Below are positions 14,144 to 22,713 of a DNA stretch of 41,865 nt, in pieces (the first letter of the stretch is position 1; every line of letters begins with the position of its first letter). Both the position numbers and the translations under genes were made by a program. Under the pieces are notes generated by a model. That model had not been told where the DNA came from. It made no database searches and saw nothing but the letters and a program-made list of their open reading frames with translations. Origin of the DNA: Gemmatimonadota bacterium. Its GTDB lineage: Bacteria; Gemmatimonadota; Gemmatimonadetes; Gemmatimonadales; GWC2-71-9. Where the stretch lies: assembly GCA_003222205.1 (NCBI GenBank), contig QHVC01000007.1:1-41865 (forward strand). Direction: 5' to 3'.

Positions 14144-14971
14144 CTAGACCTTGGCCCGGTCGCGCTCCGGCGCCGCCGGCACGGACTCGCCCGTCCGGGC
14201 GGGGAGCGCGGGGGCGCCGCCCCCTCCCCGAATGGCCTCGAGCAGCCCCTTGAACAGGTCGATCGGGATCGGGAAGATCGTCGTCGAGTTCTTCTCGGAA
14301 GCGATCTCGGTGACCGTCTGCAGGTAGCGGAGCTGGATGGCCGCGGGCTCGGCGCCGATGATGCGCGCCGCCATGGCCAGCTTCTCGGACGCCTGCAGCT
14401 CCCCTTCGGCGTTGATGACCTTGGCGCGGCGCTCGCGCTCGGCCTCCGCCTGGCGCGCCATGGCGCGCTTCATCTCCGGCGGCAGGTCGACGTCCTTCAC
14501 CTCCACCGCCGACACCTCGATGCCCCAGGACTCGGTGCGCGAGTCGATGATGTTCTTCAGGATGGCGTTGATCTTCTCGCGGTTCATCAGCAGCTCGTCC
14601 ATCTCGGTCTCGCCGAGCACCGAGCGCAGCGTGGTCTGCGCGAGCTGGCTGGTCGCGTAGAGGTAGTTCTCCACGCCGATCACCGCCTTCACCGGGTCTA
14701 TGACCCGCATGTACAGCACGGCGTTGACCTTGATCGAGATGTTGTCGCGGGTGATGACGTCCTGCGGGGGGATGTCGAGCGCGACGACGCGCAGCGACAC
14801 CTTCTGCATCCGTGCGAACAGGGGCGGGAGGTAGATCAGCCCCGGCCCCTTGGAGCCCCACGAGCGGCCCAGGAAAAAGTACACCGCGCGCTCGTACTCC
14901 CGGAGCACGCGCAGCCCCGAGAAGAGATACAATCCGACGATCGCGAGGATGGGAACCAGTGCGTCGCCCAT
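14144..14971 (-). CDS. Stomatin-like SPFH protein (slipin)
   Basis: Membrane-anchored scaffold protein of the stomatin/prohibitin superfamily. The 275-aa product has one N-terminal membrane segment ([16 protein letters not shown]), then the SPFH domain: [45 protein letters not shown], and the helical region [43 protein letters not shown], which is typical of slipins. Its usual partner, an NfeD-type protease, is not adjacent. Instead a membrane protein of unknown function follows immediately and a thiolase precedes it by 15 bases. Confidence 0.92.
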   Translation of the reverse strand: MGDALVPILAIVGLYLFSGLRVLREYERAVYFFLGRSWGSKGPGLIYLPPLFARMQKVSLRVVALDIPPQDVITRDNISIKVNAVLYMRVIDPVKAVIGVENYLYATSQLAQTTLRSVLGETEMDELLMNREKINAILKNIIDSRTESWGIEVSAVEVKDVDLPPEMKRAMARQAEAERERRAKVINAEGELQASEKLAMAARIIGAEPAAIQLRYLQTVTEIASEKNSTTIFPIPIDLFKGLLEAIRGGGGAPALPARTGESVPAAPERDRAKV

Positions 14972-14986
14972 GGCCGCTCCTTCCTG

Positions 14987-16192
14987 CTAGGTGGGGAAGG
15001 CTTCGACGACGACCGCCGCGCCCTGACCGCCCCCGATGCACGCGGACCCCAACCCGAACCTTCCCTTGCGCTGCCGCAAGGCGTGGAGCAGGTGGATCGT
15101 GATGCGGGTGCCGCTCGCCGCGAGGGGGTGGCCGATGGCGATGGCGCCGCCGTGCACGTTCGTCCTGGCCCGGTCCAGTCCCAGCTCCCGCTCCACGGCG
15201 AGGTACTGCGGGGCAAACGCCTCGTTCACTTCGACGAGGTCCATCTGCTCCAGTTTCATCCCCGCCTTGGCGAGCGCTTTGCGGGCCGCGGGGGCCGGGC
15301 CGATGCCCATGTACTGCGGCTCGACGCCGACTACCGCCCACGACACCAGCCGCCCCAATGGCTTCAATCCCTGCGCTGTGGCGAACGCTTCGCTCGCGAT
15401 CACCGTCGCCGCCGCGCCGTCGCAGATCCCCGAGGCGTTCCCGGCGGTCACCAGACCGTCCTTCTTGAAGTACGGCTTCAAGCCACCGAGCCCCTCGAGC
15501 GAGGTCTCGGGCCGCATGTGCTCGTCGGCGCGGAACTCGACGTCCTTGCCCTTCACTTTGACGGGAACCGCCACGACCTCGTCCTGGAAGACGCAATCGT
15601 CCCAGGCCTTCTTGGCGCGTTGCTGGGAGCCGAGGGCGACTTCATCCACCTCGCGCCGCGTGAGTTTGTACTTCTCCGCGAGCTTTTCGGCGGTTTCCGC
15701 CATCGAGAGGCCGCACTGCGGGTCCTTGAGCGCTTCCCACAGCAGGTCTTCGAGCGGTGCCGGGGGCCCCAGTCGCAGGCCCCAGCGGGCGCCGTGCACG
15801 ACGTGGGGTGCCTGGCTCATCGATTCCGCCCCGCCGCACAGCACGGCCTCGGCCTCGCCGAGCAGGATGAGCTGAGCGCCTTGGGTGATGGCCTCGAACC
15901 CTGAGCCGCACAGGCGGTTGACCGTGACGGCGGGCACCTCGATCGGCAGACCGGCTTTGAGAGAGACGTGGCGGGCGCAGTAGATGGCATCGTTCGACGT
16001 CTGCAGCGCGTTGCCGAACACCGTGTGGCCGATCTTCTCGGCCGCGACGTGGGAACGTTCGAGCGCGTGCCGCGCGGCGACCACGCCGAGCTGGGTGGCT
16101 GAGAGATCCTTCAGCGATCCGCCGAAGGTGCCGAAGCCGGTGCGCACGCCGGAGAGGAACACGACGTCGCCACCGGCGCCCTGGGTTTTCAT
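14987..16192 (-). CDS. Acetyl-CoA C-acyltransferase (thiolase)
   Basis: A 401-aa thiolase that forms or cleaves beta-ketoacyl-CoA. The acylation Cys is in VNRLCGSGFEAI (residue 95), the His in GGAIAIGHPLAASGTR, and the second Cys in GSACIGGGQGAAVV. NEAFAPQY is also present. The start used is ATG 16192 (MKTQGAGGDVVFLSG), since the upstream extension is not thiolase-like. It fits functionally with the hydroxybutyryl-CoA dehydrogenase downstream, although two unrelated-looking genes lie between them. Confidence 0.95.
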   Translation of the reverse strand: MKTQGAGGDVVFLSGVRTGFGTFGGSLKDLSATQLGVVAARHALERSHVAAEKIGHTVFGNALQTSNDAIYCARHVSLKAGLPIEVPAVTVNRLCGSGFEAITQGAQLILLGEAEAVLCGGAESMSQAPHVVHGARWGLRLGPPAPLEDLLWEALKDPQCGLSMAETAEKLAEKYKLTRREVDEVALGSQQRAKKAWDDCVFQDEVVAVPVKVKGKDVEFRADEHMRPETSLEGLGGLKPYFKKDGLVTAGNASGICDGAAATVIASEAFATAQGLKPLGRLVSWAVVGVEPQYMGIGPAPAARKALAKAGMKLEQMDLVEVNEAFAPQYLAVERELGLDRARTNVHGGAIAIGHPLAASGTRITIHLLHALRQRKGRFGLGSACIGGGQGAAVVVEAFPT

Positions 16193-16228
16193 GGAAACAC
16201 AGCTCCCCTGGTCAGACCGGTGAATATC

Positions 16229-16260
16229 GGCGGTCGGGCGGGGGGGCGGTAGGGCGGCGC
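16229..16260. repeat. Degenerate 8-bp tandem repeat after the permease stop
   Basis: On the minus strand CGCCCTAC, CGCCCCCC, CGCCCGAC, CGCCG in 8-bp steps, starting within a few bases of the permease TAG stop. It is less regular than the other copies. Confidence 0.55.
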
Positions 16261-17591
16261 TACGCCGCGACGCGTCCGGAGAAGCGCTTCCACACCGCGA
16301 ATGCCGGTACCCCTGTCGCGACGATGCCGAGCCCGACCAGCGCCTGCCTGGGTTGGGCGGCAAGTGTGTTCGCCACGATGGCTGCCGCGGCGAGGATGAA
16401 CAGCGCCGGCGTCACCGGATAGCCCGGCGTGCGGAACGGTCGCGGCGCATCCGGGAAACGGCGCCGGTACACGAACACGGCCGCCGCGCCGAGCGCGAAA
16501 AAGATCCAGCTCGTAAACACGACGAACCGGTACAACTGTTCAAAGGTGCCGGACGCGGCGAGCACCGCAGCCCACGCGGCGCTCACCCCCACCGCGACCG
16601 CTGGCGTGCCGAACCGCGGGTGGACCTCCGCCAACCGCCGGAAGAACAGGCCGTCGCGGGCCATTGCGTAGAACAACCGGGGCGTGGTGAGGACCAGCCC
16701 GTTCGCGGCGCCGAAAATGGACACCAAGATCGGCAGCGTCACGATCGTGCCCAAGCCAACGCCGAAGAGGGAGCCCGCCGCGTCGGCGGCGACGCGCTTG
16801 GAAGCCACGACGCCACCAGGTCCCAGAGCGGCGATGTAGCCGACGTTGGCGAGCAAGTAGATCCCGATGAGCAAGGCCGTCCCGACGACGATGCCGCGCG
16901 GAAACGTGCGCTGCGGGTCCACCGTCTCCCCGGCCGAGAACGTCACGTATTGCCACCCCTCGTAGGCCCACAACACGCCGATCAATCCGATCCCTGCACT
17001 CGAGAGCAGCGTCGTCGTCATCGGGGCCGCGAAGAGCTTCACATCGCTGCCGCCCAGGCCGCGCCCCACCGCGAGCAGGCCGACGGAGAGGAGGAGGAGC
17101 GCTCCCACCTTGATGGCGGTGGCCACGTTCTGGACCGTGGCCCCGCGCCGGGTGCCGCGGATGTTCACCCAGGTCACAGCCGCGATGACGAGCAGGGCGG
17201 CGAGCTTGCTCTCCAGAGGGCCGATCTTGACCAGCTGCGGCAGGTAGCGCGTGCCGAACGCGACCGCGAGCGTCGCGATCGAGCCGCTCGCGATGACGAA
17301 GAACATCGCCCACCCGTACAGAAAGGCGACCAGCGGCCCGAACGCCTTGCGCATGTACACGTAGATCCCGCCGGCGTCGGGTTCCATCGCGCCCAACTCC
17401 CCGTAGGTGAGCGCCCCGAGGAGCGAGAGCACGCCTCCCCCCGCCCACACCAGCAGCGCCCACCCAACGTCCTGCTGGGCGTGGGCGAGTACGTCGCTGG
17501 GGACGAGGAAAATGCCGGACCCGATCACCGTCCCCACCACGATGAGAATCAGGTCCCGAAGACCGAGAACCCGCGCCAGTTCGCGCGGCAT
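16260..17591 (-). CDS. APC-family amino acid permease
   Basis: A 443-aa inner-membrane transporter with about 12 predicted helices. The first helix has GTVIGSGIFLVPSD, the substrate-binding unwound motif of the APC superfamily. YGELGAMEPDAGGIYVYMRKAFGPL, WAYEGWQYVTFSAGE and the C-terminal RRRFPDAPRPFRTPGYP are typical of LAT-like bacterial permeases. The ATG shares its A with the TGA stop of the gamma-glutamyltransferase gene (TGATG), so the two are coupled. Inference: it takes up amino acids freed by the transferase. Substrate is not known. Confidence 0.93.
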   Translation of the reverse strand: MPRELARVLGLRDLILIVVGTVIGSGIFLVPSDVLAHAQQDVGWALLVWAGGGVLSLLGALTYGELGAMEPDAGGIYVYMRKAFGPLVAFLYGWAMFFVIASGSIATLAVAFGTRYLPQLVKIGPLESKLAALLVIAAVTWVNIRGTRRGATVQNVATAIKVGALLLLSVGLLAVGRGLGGSDVKLFAAPMTTTLLSSAGIGLIGVLWAYEGWQYVTFSAGETVDPQRTFPRGIVVGTALLIGIYLLANVGYIAALGPGGVVASKRVAADAAGSLFGVGLGTIVTLPILVSIFGAANGLVLTTPRLFYAMARDGLFFRRLAEVHPRFGTPAVAVGVSAAWAAVLAASGTFEQLYRFVVFTSWIFFALGAAAVFVYRRRFPDAPRPFRTPGYPVTPALFILAAAAIVANTLAAQPRQALVGLGIVATGVPAFAVWKRFSGRVAA

Positions 17592-19237
17592 CAGTGGCCC
17601 GCCGCCATGCCGTCCTTGCGGGGATCGGAGCCGCCGGCGTAGCCGCGCGGCAGCCGGATGATCGCCTGCGCGCCGCCGAACGCCACGCCGCGCTCGTCGG
17701 CGATCTCGTGGCCCAGCGCTTGGAGCGCGCGCCGCACGTCGTCACCGATCGCCGGCTCCAGCGCCACGCGGCGGTGGTCCAGATGCCGAAACCGCGGCGC
17801 GTCGATCGCCTCCTGCAGATCCATCCCGAACACCAGGAGATTGAGCAGCACCTGCACGTGGCCCTGCGGCTGCATCGAGCCGCCCATCACCCCGAAGCTC
17901 ATCCACGGCTGATCGACCCCGGCGCTGTCGGGCCTGGTGACGAACGCGGGGATGATGGTGTGGAACGGCCGCTTCCCGGGGGCGGCGGTGTTGGGCAAGC
18001 CGGGCTCGAGCGTGAACCCCGCGCCGCGGTCGTGCAGGGCGAATCCCGTGCCCGGCACCACGACCCCCGAGCCGAACAGGTCGTAGAGGCTGTTGATGAA
18101 CGAGACCATGTTGCCCGCGGAGTCGGCGACCGTGAGGTAGATGGTTTCGCTCGCCGTCGCCGCTTTGCCCGGCGCGGGGCGGTCGGCGGCGCGCGCGGGA
18201 TCGATCTGCGCGCGCCGCTGCGCGACGAACGCGTCGCCGAGCAGCGCCGCGACCGGCGTCGTCATCTCGGCCGGCTCGCCGACGTACCGCGCGATGTCGG
18301 CGTACGCGACCTTCTTGGTCTCGATCAAAAGATGGAGGTAGGCCGCGGTGTTGTGCCCCAGGCTTTTCAAGTCGTACGGCTCGAGGATGCGCAGCATCTC
18401 GAGCGCCGCGACACCCTGGCCGTTGGGCGGCAGCTCCCAGACGCGGTAGCCCCGGAACGGCGCGGAGATCGGCTCGACCCACTCGGGCCGGTGCGCGGTG
18501 AGGTCGTCGAGGGTCAGGTAGCCGCCCAGCGCACGCACGCGGTCCACGACGCGCCGGCCCAGCTCGCCGCCGTACAGCGCGCCGGGACCCTGATCGGCGA
18601 TGAGCCGCAGCGTGCGGGCGAGGTCCGGATTCCGAAACCATTCGCCGGCATGCGGCGCGCGGGCGCCGTCCACCAGGAACGTGGCCCGTGCGCCGTCGTC
18701 TTTCTTCAACTTCTCGGTCTCGTCAGCCCACTCGCGCGCGATGATCGGCGTGACGGGAAAGCCCTCGTCGGCGTAGCGGATCGCGGGCGCGAGGGCCTGC
18801 GCGAGGGTGATCGTGCCGAAGCGCTTGAGCAGCGCGTCCCACCCCGACAGCGCGCCGGGAACGGTGACGTCTTCCACGGTCTCCTCCGGCATCGTCTGGT
18901 GCCCGCGGGCGAGCAGCGCGGCACGCGTCATCAGGCTGCCCGCGCGGCCGCTGGCGTTCAGGCCGTAGAGCCGGTGGTCCTTCGCCGACCACACGATCGC
19001 GAACATGTCGCCGCCGATGCCGGTCATCTGCGGTTCGACGACGTTGAGCACGGCCGCCGCCGTGACCACCGCGTCGATCGCGTTGCCGCCGCGCTCGAGC
19101 ACCCCCAAGGCGGCGGCGGTGGCGAGTGGTTGGCTGGTCGCGGCCATCCCGTGGGGGGCGTAGACGGTGGAGCGATGGGCCATGGTCGAGGGGCGGGGGG
19201 TTTGGGCTACAAAGCACAAGAGAAGAAGAGTCTTCAT
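17591..19237 (-). CDS. ggt: Gamma-glutamyltransferase, secreted
   Basis: A 548-aa N-terminal-nucleophile hydrolase that cleaves gamma-glutamyl bonds (glutathione, gamma-glutamyl peptides). A short hydrophobic start (MKTLLLLCFVAQ) suggests export. HGMAATSQPLAT, GGNAIDAVVTAAAVLNVVEPQMTGIGGDMF and the autocleavage site are visible; the catalytic Thr is the first residue of TIYLTVADSAGNMVSF. FGSGVVVPGTGFALHDRG follows, as in the YwrD-like branch. The single frame should give two subunits after self-cleavage. It is coupled to the downstream permease, and its start overlaps the stop of the dehydrogenase gene. Confidence 0.93.
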   Translation of the reverse strand: MKTLLLLCFVAQTPRPSTMAHRSTVYAPHGMAATSQPLATAAALGVLERGGNAIDAVVTAAAVLNVVEPQMTGIGGDMFAIVWSAKDHRLYGLNASGRAGSLMTRAALLARGHQTMPEETVEDVTVPGALSGWDALLKRFGTITLAQALAPAIRYADEGFPVTPIIAREWADETEKLKKDDGARATFLVDGARAPHAGEWFRNPDLARTLRLIADQGPGALYGGELGRRVVDRVRALGGYLTLDDLTAHRPEWVEPISAPFRGYRVWELPPNGQGVAALEMLRILEPYDLKSLGHNTAAYLHLLIETKKVAYADIARYVGEPAEMTTPVAALLGDAFVAQRRAQIDPARAADRPAPGKAATASETIYLTVADSAGNMVSFINSLYDLFGSGVVVPGTGFALHDRGAGFTLEPGLPNTAAPGKRPFHTIIPAFVTRPDSAGVDQPWMSFGVMGGSMQPQGHVQVLLNLLVFGMDLQEAIDAPRFRHLDHRRVALEPAIGDDVRRALQALGHEIADERGVAFGGAQAIIRLPRGYAGGSDPRKDGMAAGH

Positions 19238-20325
19238 ATCCGATCGATGATGGCGGCCGCCACGTCGCGGGTCGTCGCGGTGCCGCCCGCGTCGGGGCTG
19301 CGGACACCGGCGGCCAGGGTCTCCTTGACTGCTCGCTCGAGAGCGCGCGCGGGCTCGGCGTGGCCGAGCTGCTCCAGCATCAATGCTCCGGTGAGCACGG
19401 CGGCGACCGGGTTCGCGACGCCCTTGCCCGCGAGCGGCGGCGCGGAGCCGTGCACCGGCTCGAACAGCCCCGCGCGGCCGGGGTGCAGGTTGGCGCTCGC
19501 CGCGAAGCCCAGCCCGCCGACCAGTCCCGCGCCCAGGTCCGACAAGATGTCACCGTAGAGATTGTTCGTCACGATCACCTGGAAGCGCTCGGGCTTGCGC
19601 ACCAGGTCCATCGCCAGCGCGTCCACGTAGCGGTGCTCGGCCTCGATCCCGGCGTGCGCGGCCGCCACCGCCTTGAACTGTTCCTGCCACACCCGGTGTG
19701 CGGGGACCGCGTTCGACTTGTCGCTCATCGTGACGCGGGTCTTGCCGTGCGTTCTCGCCCACTCGAACGCCGCCCGGATGATGCGCTCGACGCCCCTGGC
19801 GGTGTTGATCTCCTCAGCGATGTACGTCTGCCCTTCGACGCGACCCCGCCCCAGGTAGACACCTTCGGTGTTCTCCCGAAAAATTACGAAATCGATGTTG
19901 CGGTCCGACTGTCCGACCGTCCGACCGTCCGACCGGAGGGGGGTGAGGTCGGGGTGGAGAAGGCGAACCGGCCGAAAGTTGATGTAGAGATCGAGCTTGA
20001 AGCGCAGCCCGAGCAGGATGTCGCGGGCGTGCTCGTTGCCGGGGACGCGTGGGTCGCCGATGGCGCCGAGGAAGATCGCGTCAGTGTCGTCCCGCAGTTT
20101 CCGAAACGCCTTCTCCGGTAACGTTTCACCCGTCTTCAGGTAGTGGTCGGCGCCGTAGGGGAGCCGCTCCCACGCGAGCGCGACGCCGTGCTTCCCGGCG
20201 GCGCGCTCGATGATCGGGATCGCGGCCTCGATCACCTCAGGGCCGATGCCGTCGCCGGCGATCACGGCCACGCGGTGGGTTGCCTTCTCAGTCCGACGGT
20301 CCGACCGTCCGACCGTCCGACTCAT
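19234..20325 (-). CDS. Isopropylmalate/isocitrate dehydrogenase family protein with repeat-encoded insertion
   Basis: NAD(P)-dependent decarboxylating beta-hydroxy-acid dehydrogenase, up to 363 aa. It shows VAVIAGDGIGPEV, NFRPVRL, IDFVIFRENTEGVYLG, KSNAVP, NNLYGDILSDLGAGLVGGLG and FEPVHGSAPPLAGKGVANP, so the catalytic residues appear intact. LeuB, isocitrate and tartrate dehydrogenases share these, so the substrate is uncertain. Residues 131-142 are encoded by an 8-bp tandem repeat inserted in the loop before IDFVIFREN. The annotated ATG (20325, overlapping the upstream stop) lies in a second copy of the repeat. A GTG 19 codons later, at VAVIAGDG, preceded by AGAAGG, may be the true start. 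Confidence 0.88.
   Translation of the reverse strand: MSRTVGRSDRRTEKATHRVAVIAGDGIGPEVIEAAIPIIERAAGKHGVALAWERLPYGADHYLKTGETLPEKAFRKLRDDTDAIFLGAIGDPRVPGNEHARDILLGLRFKLDLYINFRPVRLLHPDLTPLRSDGRTVGQSDRNIDFVIFRENTEGVYLGRGRVEGQTYIAEEINTARGVERIIRAAFEWARTHGKTRVTMSDKSNAVPAHRVWQEQFKAVAAAHAGIEAEHRYVDALAMDLVRKPERFQVIVTNNLYGDILSDLGAGLVGGLGFAASANLHPGRAGLFEPVHGSAPPLAGKGVANPVAAVLTGALMLEQLGHAEPARALERAVKETLAAGVRSPDAGGTATTRDVAAAIIDRI
19902..19935. repeat. 8-bp tandem repeat (GTCCGACC) inside the dehydrogenase gene
   Basis: Four near-identical 8-bp units on the plus strand, read in frame on the minus strand as residues 131-142 of the dehydrogenase. The same unit occurs at 20291-20322. Confidence 0.85.
20291..20322. 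repeat. 8-bp tandem repeat (GTCCGACC) at the 5' end of the dehydrogenase gene
   Basis: GTCCGACG, GTCCGACC, GTCCGACC, GTCCGACT. On the minus strand it follows the stop codon of the zinc-ribbon gene at once, like the other post-stop repeats. Confidence 0.85.
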
Positions 20326-21002
20326 TCAAACCCCGTCGCGCGGCCGCAGCCCGCGCAGTACGCCCAGCCCACGTCCACCTCCGCGCCGCACGCCGGGCAC
20401 TTGAGCTCGCCGAGCGGCGGCTGCCCGCAATGCGGACAGAAGTTGACCTTGCGGCCGGCCGGGAGCCCACCACCGCAGTAGGGGCAGCGGCGCGCTGCGG
20501 CCGGCTCGCCTTCGTCAGCCAGCTCGAACGTCGGCTCCTCGGCATCCGGTCGCGGTTCGCCCGGCGCCGGCGAAATGGGGTTCTCTCCCGTCCAGCTCAC
20601 CGGTTCCTCCTCCTCGGCTTCTTCCTCTTCTTCCGGCTGGGGCGGCCCGTAGCGGGTGTCGCCGCGCAGGAACCGCTCGGCCGCGAGGCGGTTGATCATC
20701 ACGCGGCAGTCGGGGAAGTTGCGGAAATACGCCGTGTCGGGGCTGGTGGCGGTGACTTCGCGCTGCATCGCCTCGCGCACGTCATCGGGCTCCAAGCGCA
20801 GGTACCCGCGCTCCCCGGCGAGCAGCCGCAGCACCGTCATCTCGTAGTCCTGGTGCGTCGCCACGTTCAAGTGCGAGCGGTTCGACCGATACGGCACGAG
20901 CCGCTCGTAGACCTCCGCGGCGGGGAACGGCACCGCGAGGCGGTTGTCCTTCGAGAGCCCCGTCACCAGCAGCTCAAACAAGCGATCGAGTTCATCGGGC
21001 AT
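20322..21002 (-). CDS. Double zinc-ribbon protein of unknown function
   Basis: A 226-aa protein. The N-terminal two-thirds is helical (DELDRLFELLVTGLSKDNRL, DVREAMQREVTA, RVMINRLAAERFLRG) and not recognised. A run of Glu (EEEEEAEEEE) forms a linker. The last 60 residues carry three CxxC pairs in order, CPYC-CPHC, CPAC-CAGC, consistent with two zinc ribbons. ATG 21002 is chosen because GGAG lies six bases upstream; an earlier TTG (21014) lies in a repeat. It could bind nucleic acid or protein; nothing in the context decides. Confidence 0.75.
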   Translation of the reverse strand: MPDELDRLFELLVTGLSKDNRLAVPFPAAEVYERLVPYRSNRSHLNVATHQDYEMTVLRLLAGERGYLRLEPDDVREAMQREVTATSPDTAYFRNFPDCRVMINRLAAERFLRGDTRYGPPQPEEEEEAEEEEPVSWTGENPISPAPGEPRPDAEEPTFELADEGEPAAARRCPYCGGGLPAGRKVNFCPHCGQPPLGELKCPACGAEVDVGWAYCAGCGRATGFE

Positions 21003-21012
21003 TGGGAACTCC

Positions 21013-21111
21013 AATGCGGAATGCGGAATGGGGAATGCGGAATGCTAAGGCGAGGTCGTGCGCCACGACGCCCACCGGGAAATTCCGCATTCCGCACTCC
21101 GCATTCCGCAT
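21013..21111. repeat. Inverted pair of heptad repeats (ATTCCGC unit)
   Basis: Arm 1 (21013-21044) and arm 2 (21081-21111) carry the same ATGCGGA/ATTCCGC unit as at 279-367, in opposite orientation. A different inner hairpin lies between them, GTCGTG (21055-21060) pairing with CACGAC (21064-21069). On the minus strand arm 2 touches the cupredoxin stop codon and arm 1 ends about 10 bases before the zinc-ribbon ATG. Confidence 0.85.
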
Positions 21112-22148
21112 CACCGCACCACCACCACGCCCTTCATGTACGGATGTGGCGTGCAGTGGTACGTGTACGTCCCCGCCCGGTCGAAGCGCCGCACGAACGT
21201 CGCCCGCTGCGCGAGCCGACCCGAATCCGGGCCGTCGTCGAAGGTGACGGAGTGTTCCAGGGGATCGGCGTTGGTCCAGCGCACGGCTTCGCCGACCGCG
21301 ACCGTCACCGTGTCGGTGCGGAAACGGAACCCGTGGATCTCGACCGCCGCCGCCGCCGGGCCCCCCGCGGCGAGCGCAGGGGCTGTTGGGCGATGGAACC
21401 ACGGGCTGAAGCGGGAGAGGTGGAGCGGGATCGTGAATTCGAAGCCGTAGAGTTTCTTCGCGAACCCTCGCGAATTGCCCTCGATCGTGCTGGTCGTGGC
21501 GTTGCTGACCTGGAGCGAGAAGGTGTGAGGCGAGCCGGGGATCACGAAGTCCAGCGCCGCGCTCCACGCGGCGCGTGTGGTGGGTCCCACCAGCGATCCC
21601 ACGTCCGCGCTCACGGCGATGTAATCGCTGAGCCGTGCGACCACGCCGCCGGCGAGCGCCGCGCGCGCCGTCGTGGCCCGGTACGGATGGCTCATGGCGC
21701 GCGCCGCGCCGGAGAGCGTCACCGGCCCGCGCGTGTAGTCGACGCCCACCTCGGCGTCGCCGCTCTGGGCGAGCGCGTTGTAGGCGGGGGTTACCGCGAC
21801 GGCGAGCCCCGGGGCTCCTTCGGCGCCCAGCGCCCGCCAGCGCACGGACCACTCGCTCTCGTTGTTGTCCGGTTGCCCCGGCCCGACCAAGGAGTTCGTG
21901 CCGAAGTGCCAGCCCACGGCGAGGGCGCGGCCCAGGCCGGCGGCGACCGTGAAGGTGGGATAGTTGATCACTTCATGGACCGGCCCGGGGCTGACGGAGA
22001 AGCGGTGCACGAAGTTGAATTGGACGACGCCGCCGTCGGGCACCCAGGTGCCGCCGAGGTTGGGCGGCCGGTACATCAGGGACTGTGCGCTCACCGGTGC
22101 GACGGCGAAGATCAGCACTCCCAAGGCACGGACGACGCGTGTGTGCAT
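21111..22148 (-). CDS. Exported protein: beta-rich barrel-like domain fused to a plastocyanin-like copper domain
   Basis: A 345-aa protein with a signal peptide (MHTRVVRALGVLIFAVAPVSAQ). Residues about 30-245 are rich in alternating beta strands and aromatic residues, ending in a strand-like LYGFEFTIPLHLSRF; they resemble an outer-membrane barrel (possibly DUF5777-like, not certain). Residues about 265-345 form a cupredoxin: EHSVTFDDG supplies the first His and TYHCTPHPYMKG the Cys, second His and Met of a type-1 copper site. It could pass electrons or bind copper at the cell surface. GGAGG before the ATG sits in a small hairpin (GCCCT/AGGGC). Confidence 0.78.
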   Translation of the reverse strand: MHTRVVRALGVLIFAVAPVSAQSLMYRPPNLGGTWVPDGGVVQFNFVHRFSVSPGPVHEVINYPTFTVAAGLGRALAVGWHFGTNSLVGPGQPDNNESEWSVRWRALGAEGAPGLAVAVTPAYNALAQSGDAEVGVDYTRGPVTLSGAARAMSHPYRATTARAALAGGVVARLSDYIAVSADVGSLVGPTTRAAWSAALDFVIPGSPHTFSLQVSNATTSTIEGNSRGFAKKLYGFEFTIPLHLSRFSPWFHRPTAPALAAGGPAAAAVEIHGFRFRTDTVTVAVGEAVRWTNADPLEHSVTFDDGPDSGRLAQRATFVRRFDRAGTYTYHCTPHPYMKGVVVVR

Positions 22149-22173
22149 GTGAAGCCCTCCCTCAGGGCAGTTC

Positions 22174-22207
22174 AATTCCGCATTCCGCATTCCGCACTCC
22201 GCATTCG
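22174..22207. repeat. Single-arm heptad repeat (ATTCCGC unit)
   Basis: Four to five copies in 7-bp steps between the dCMP deaminase stop and the cupredoxin gene. It is the same unit as at 279-367 and 21013-21111 but without an opposite arm. Confidence 0.8.
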
Positions 22208-22209
22208 TT

Positions 22210-22713
22210 TCACCGCCACTCGTTCTGCCACCGATCGTAGAGCACGGGCACGACCCCGCCTTGCTGCAGCACCTCGACGCCCGTCGGGTCGCGATAGGCC
22301 TTGCGGTAGAACAAGTGGGTGACGCCCGAGTTGATGATGAGCTTGGCGCACATCACGCACGGCGAGGCGCTCACGAACACCACCTTGTCGCGCACGTTCC
22401 CCGGCGCCTTGACGAGGGCGTTCATCTCTGAGTGGATGCACCCGCAGTTGCCCGGCACCGAGGAATCGCACTTGTTGGGGAGGCCGCGGGCGTTGCCGTT
22501 GTACCCGATCGCCAGGACGTTCTCCAGAGCCTGGTCGGTGATGACCGTGCCGACCTGCAGCCGGCCGCACGTCGAGCGCTTGGCCAGCTCCTCCGCCATC
22601 CGCATGTAAACCTCGTACAGAGGAATACGGGAGGGAGACGCCTCAGACGGCGCAGTGGATGACAGGTTCAAAGGGTGAGTGTTTTGCTTCACCCCGTCCT
22701 TGAAGCCGCTCAC
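22210..22713 (-). CDS. Deoxycytidylate deaminase
   Basis: Zinc enzyme that turns dCMP into dUMP for dTMP synthesis. The 167-aa protein has the zinc site in CIHSEMNAL (His, catalytic Glu) and SPCVMCAKLI (two Cys), plus TCGRLQVGTVI and YNGNARGLPNKCD, which are typical of dCMP deaminases rather than of cytidine deaminases. The extra Cys/His cluster (KCDSS, NCGC) may hold a structural zinc. The ATG overlaps the RNase H stop (ATGA). It supplies substrate for ThyX at 8.0-8.8 kb. Confidence 0.93.
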   Translation of the reverse strand: MSGFKDGVKQNTHPLNLSSTAPSEASPSRIPLYEVYMRMAEELAKRSTCGRLQVGTVITDQALENVLAIGYNGNARGLPNKCDSSVPGNCGCIHSEMNALVKAPGNVRDKVVFVSASPCVMCAKLIINSGVTHLFYRKAYRDPTGVEVLQQGGVVPVLYDRWQNEWR

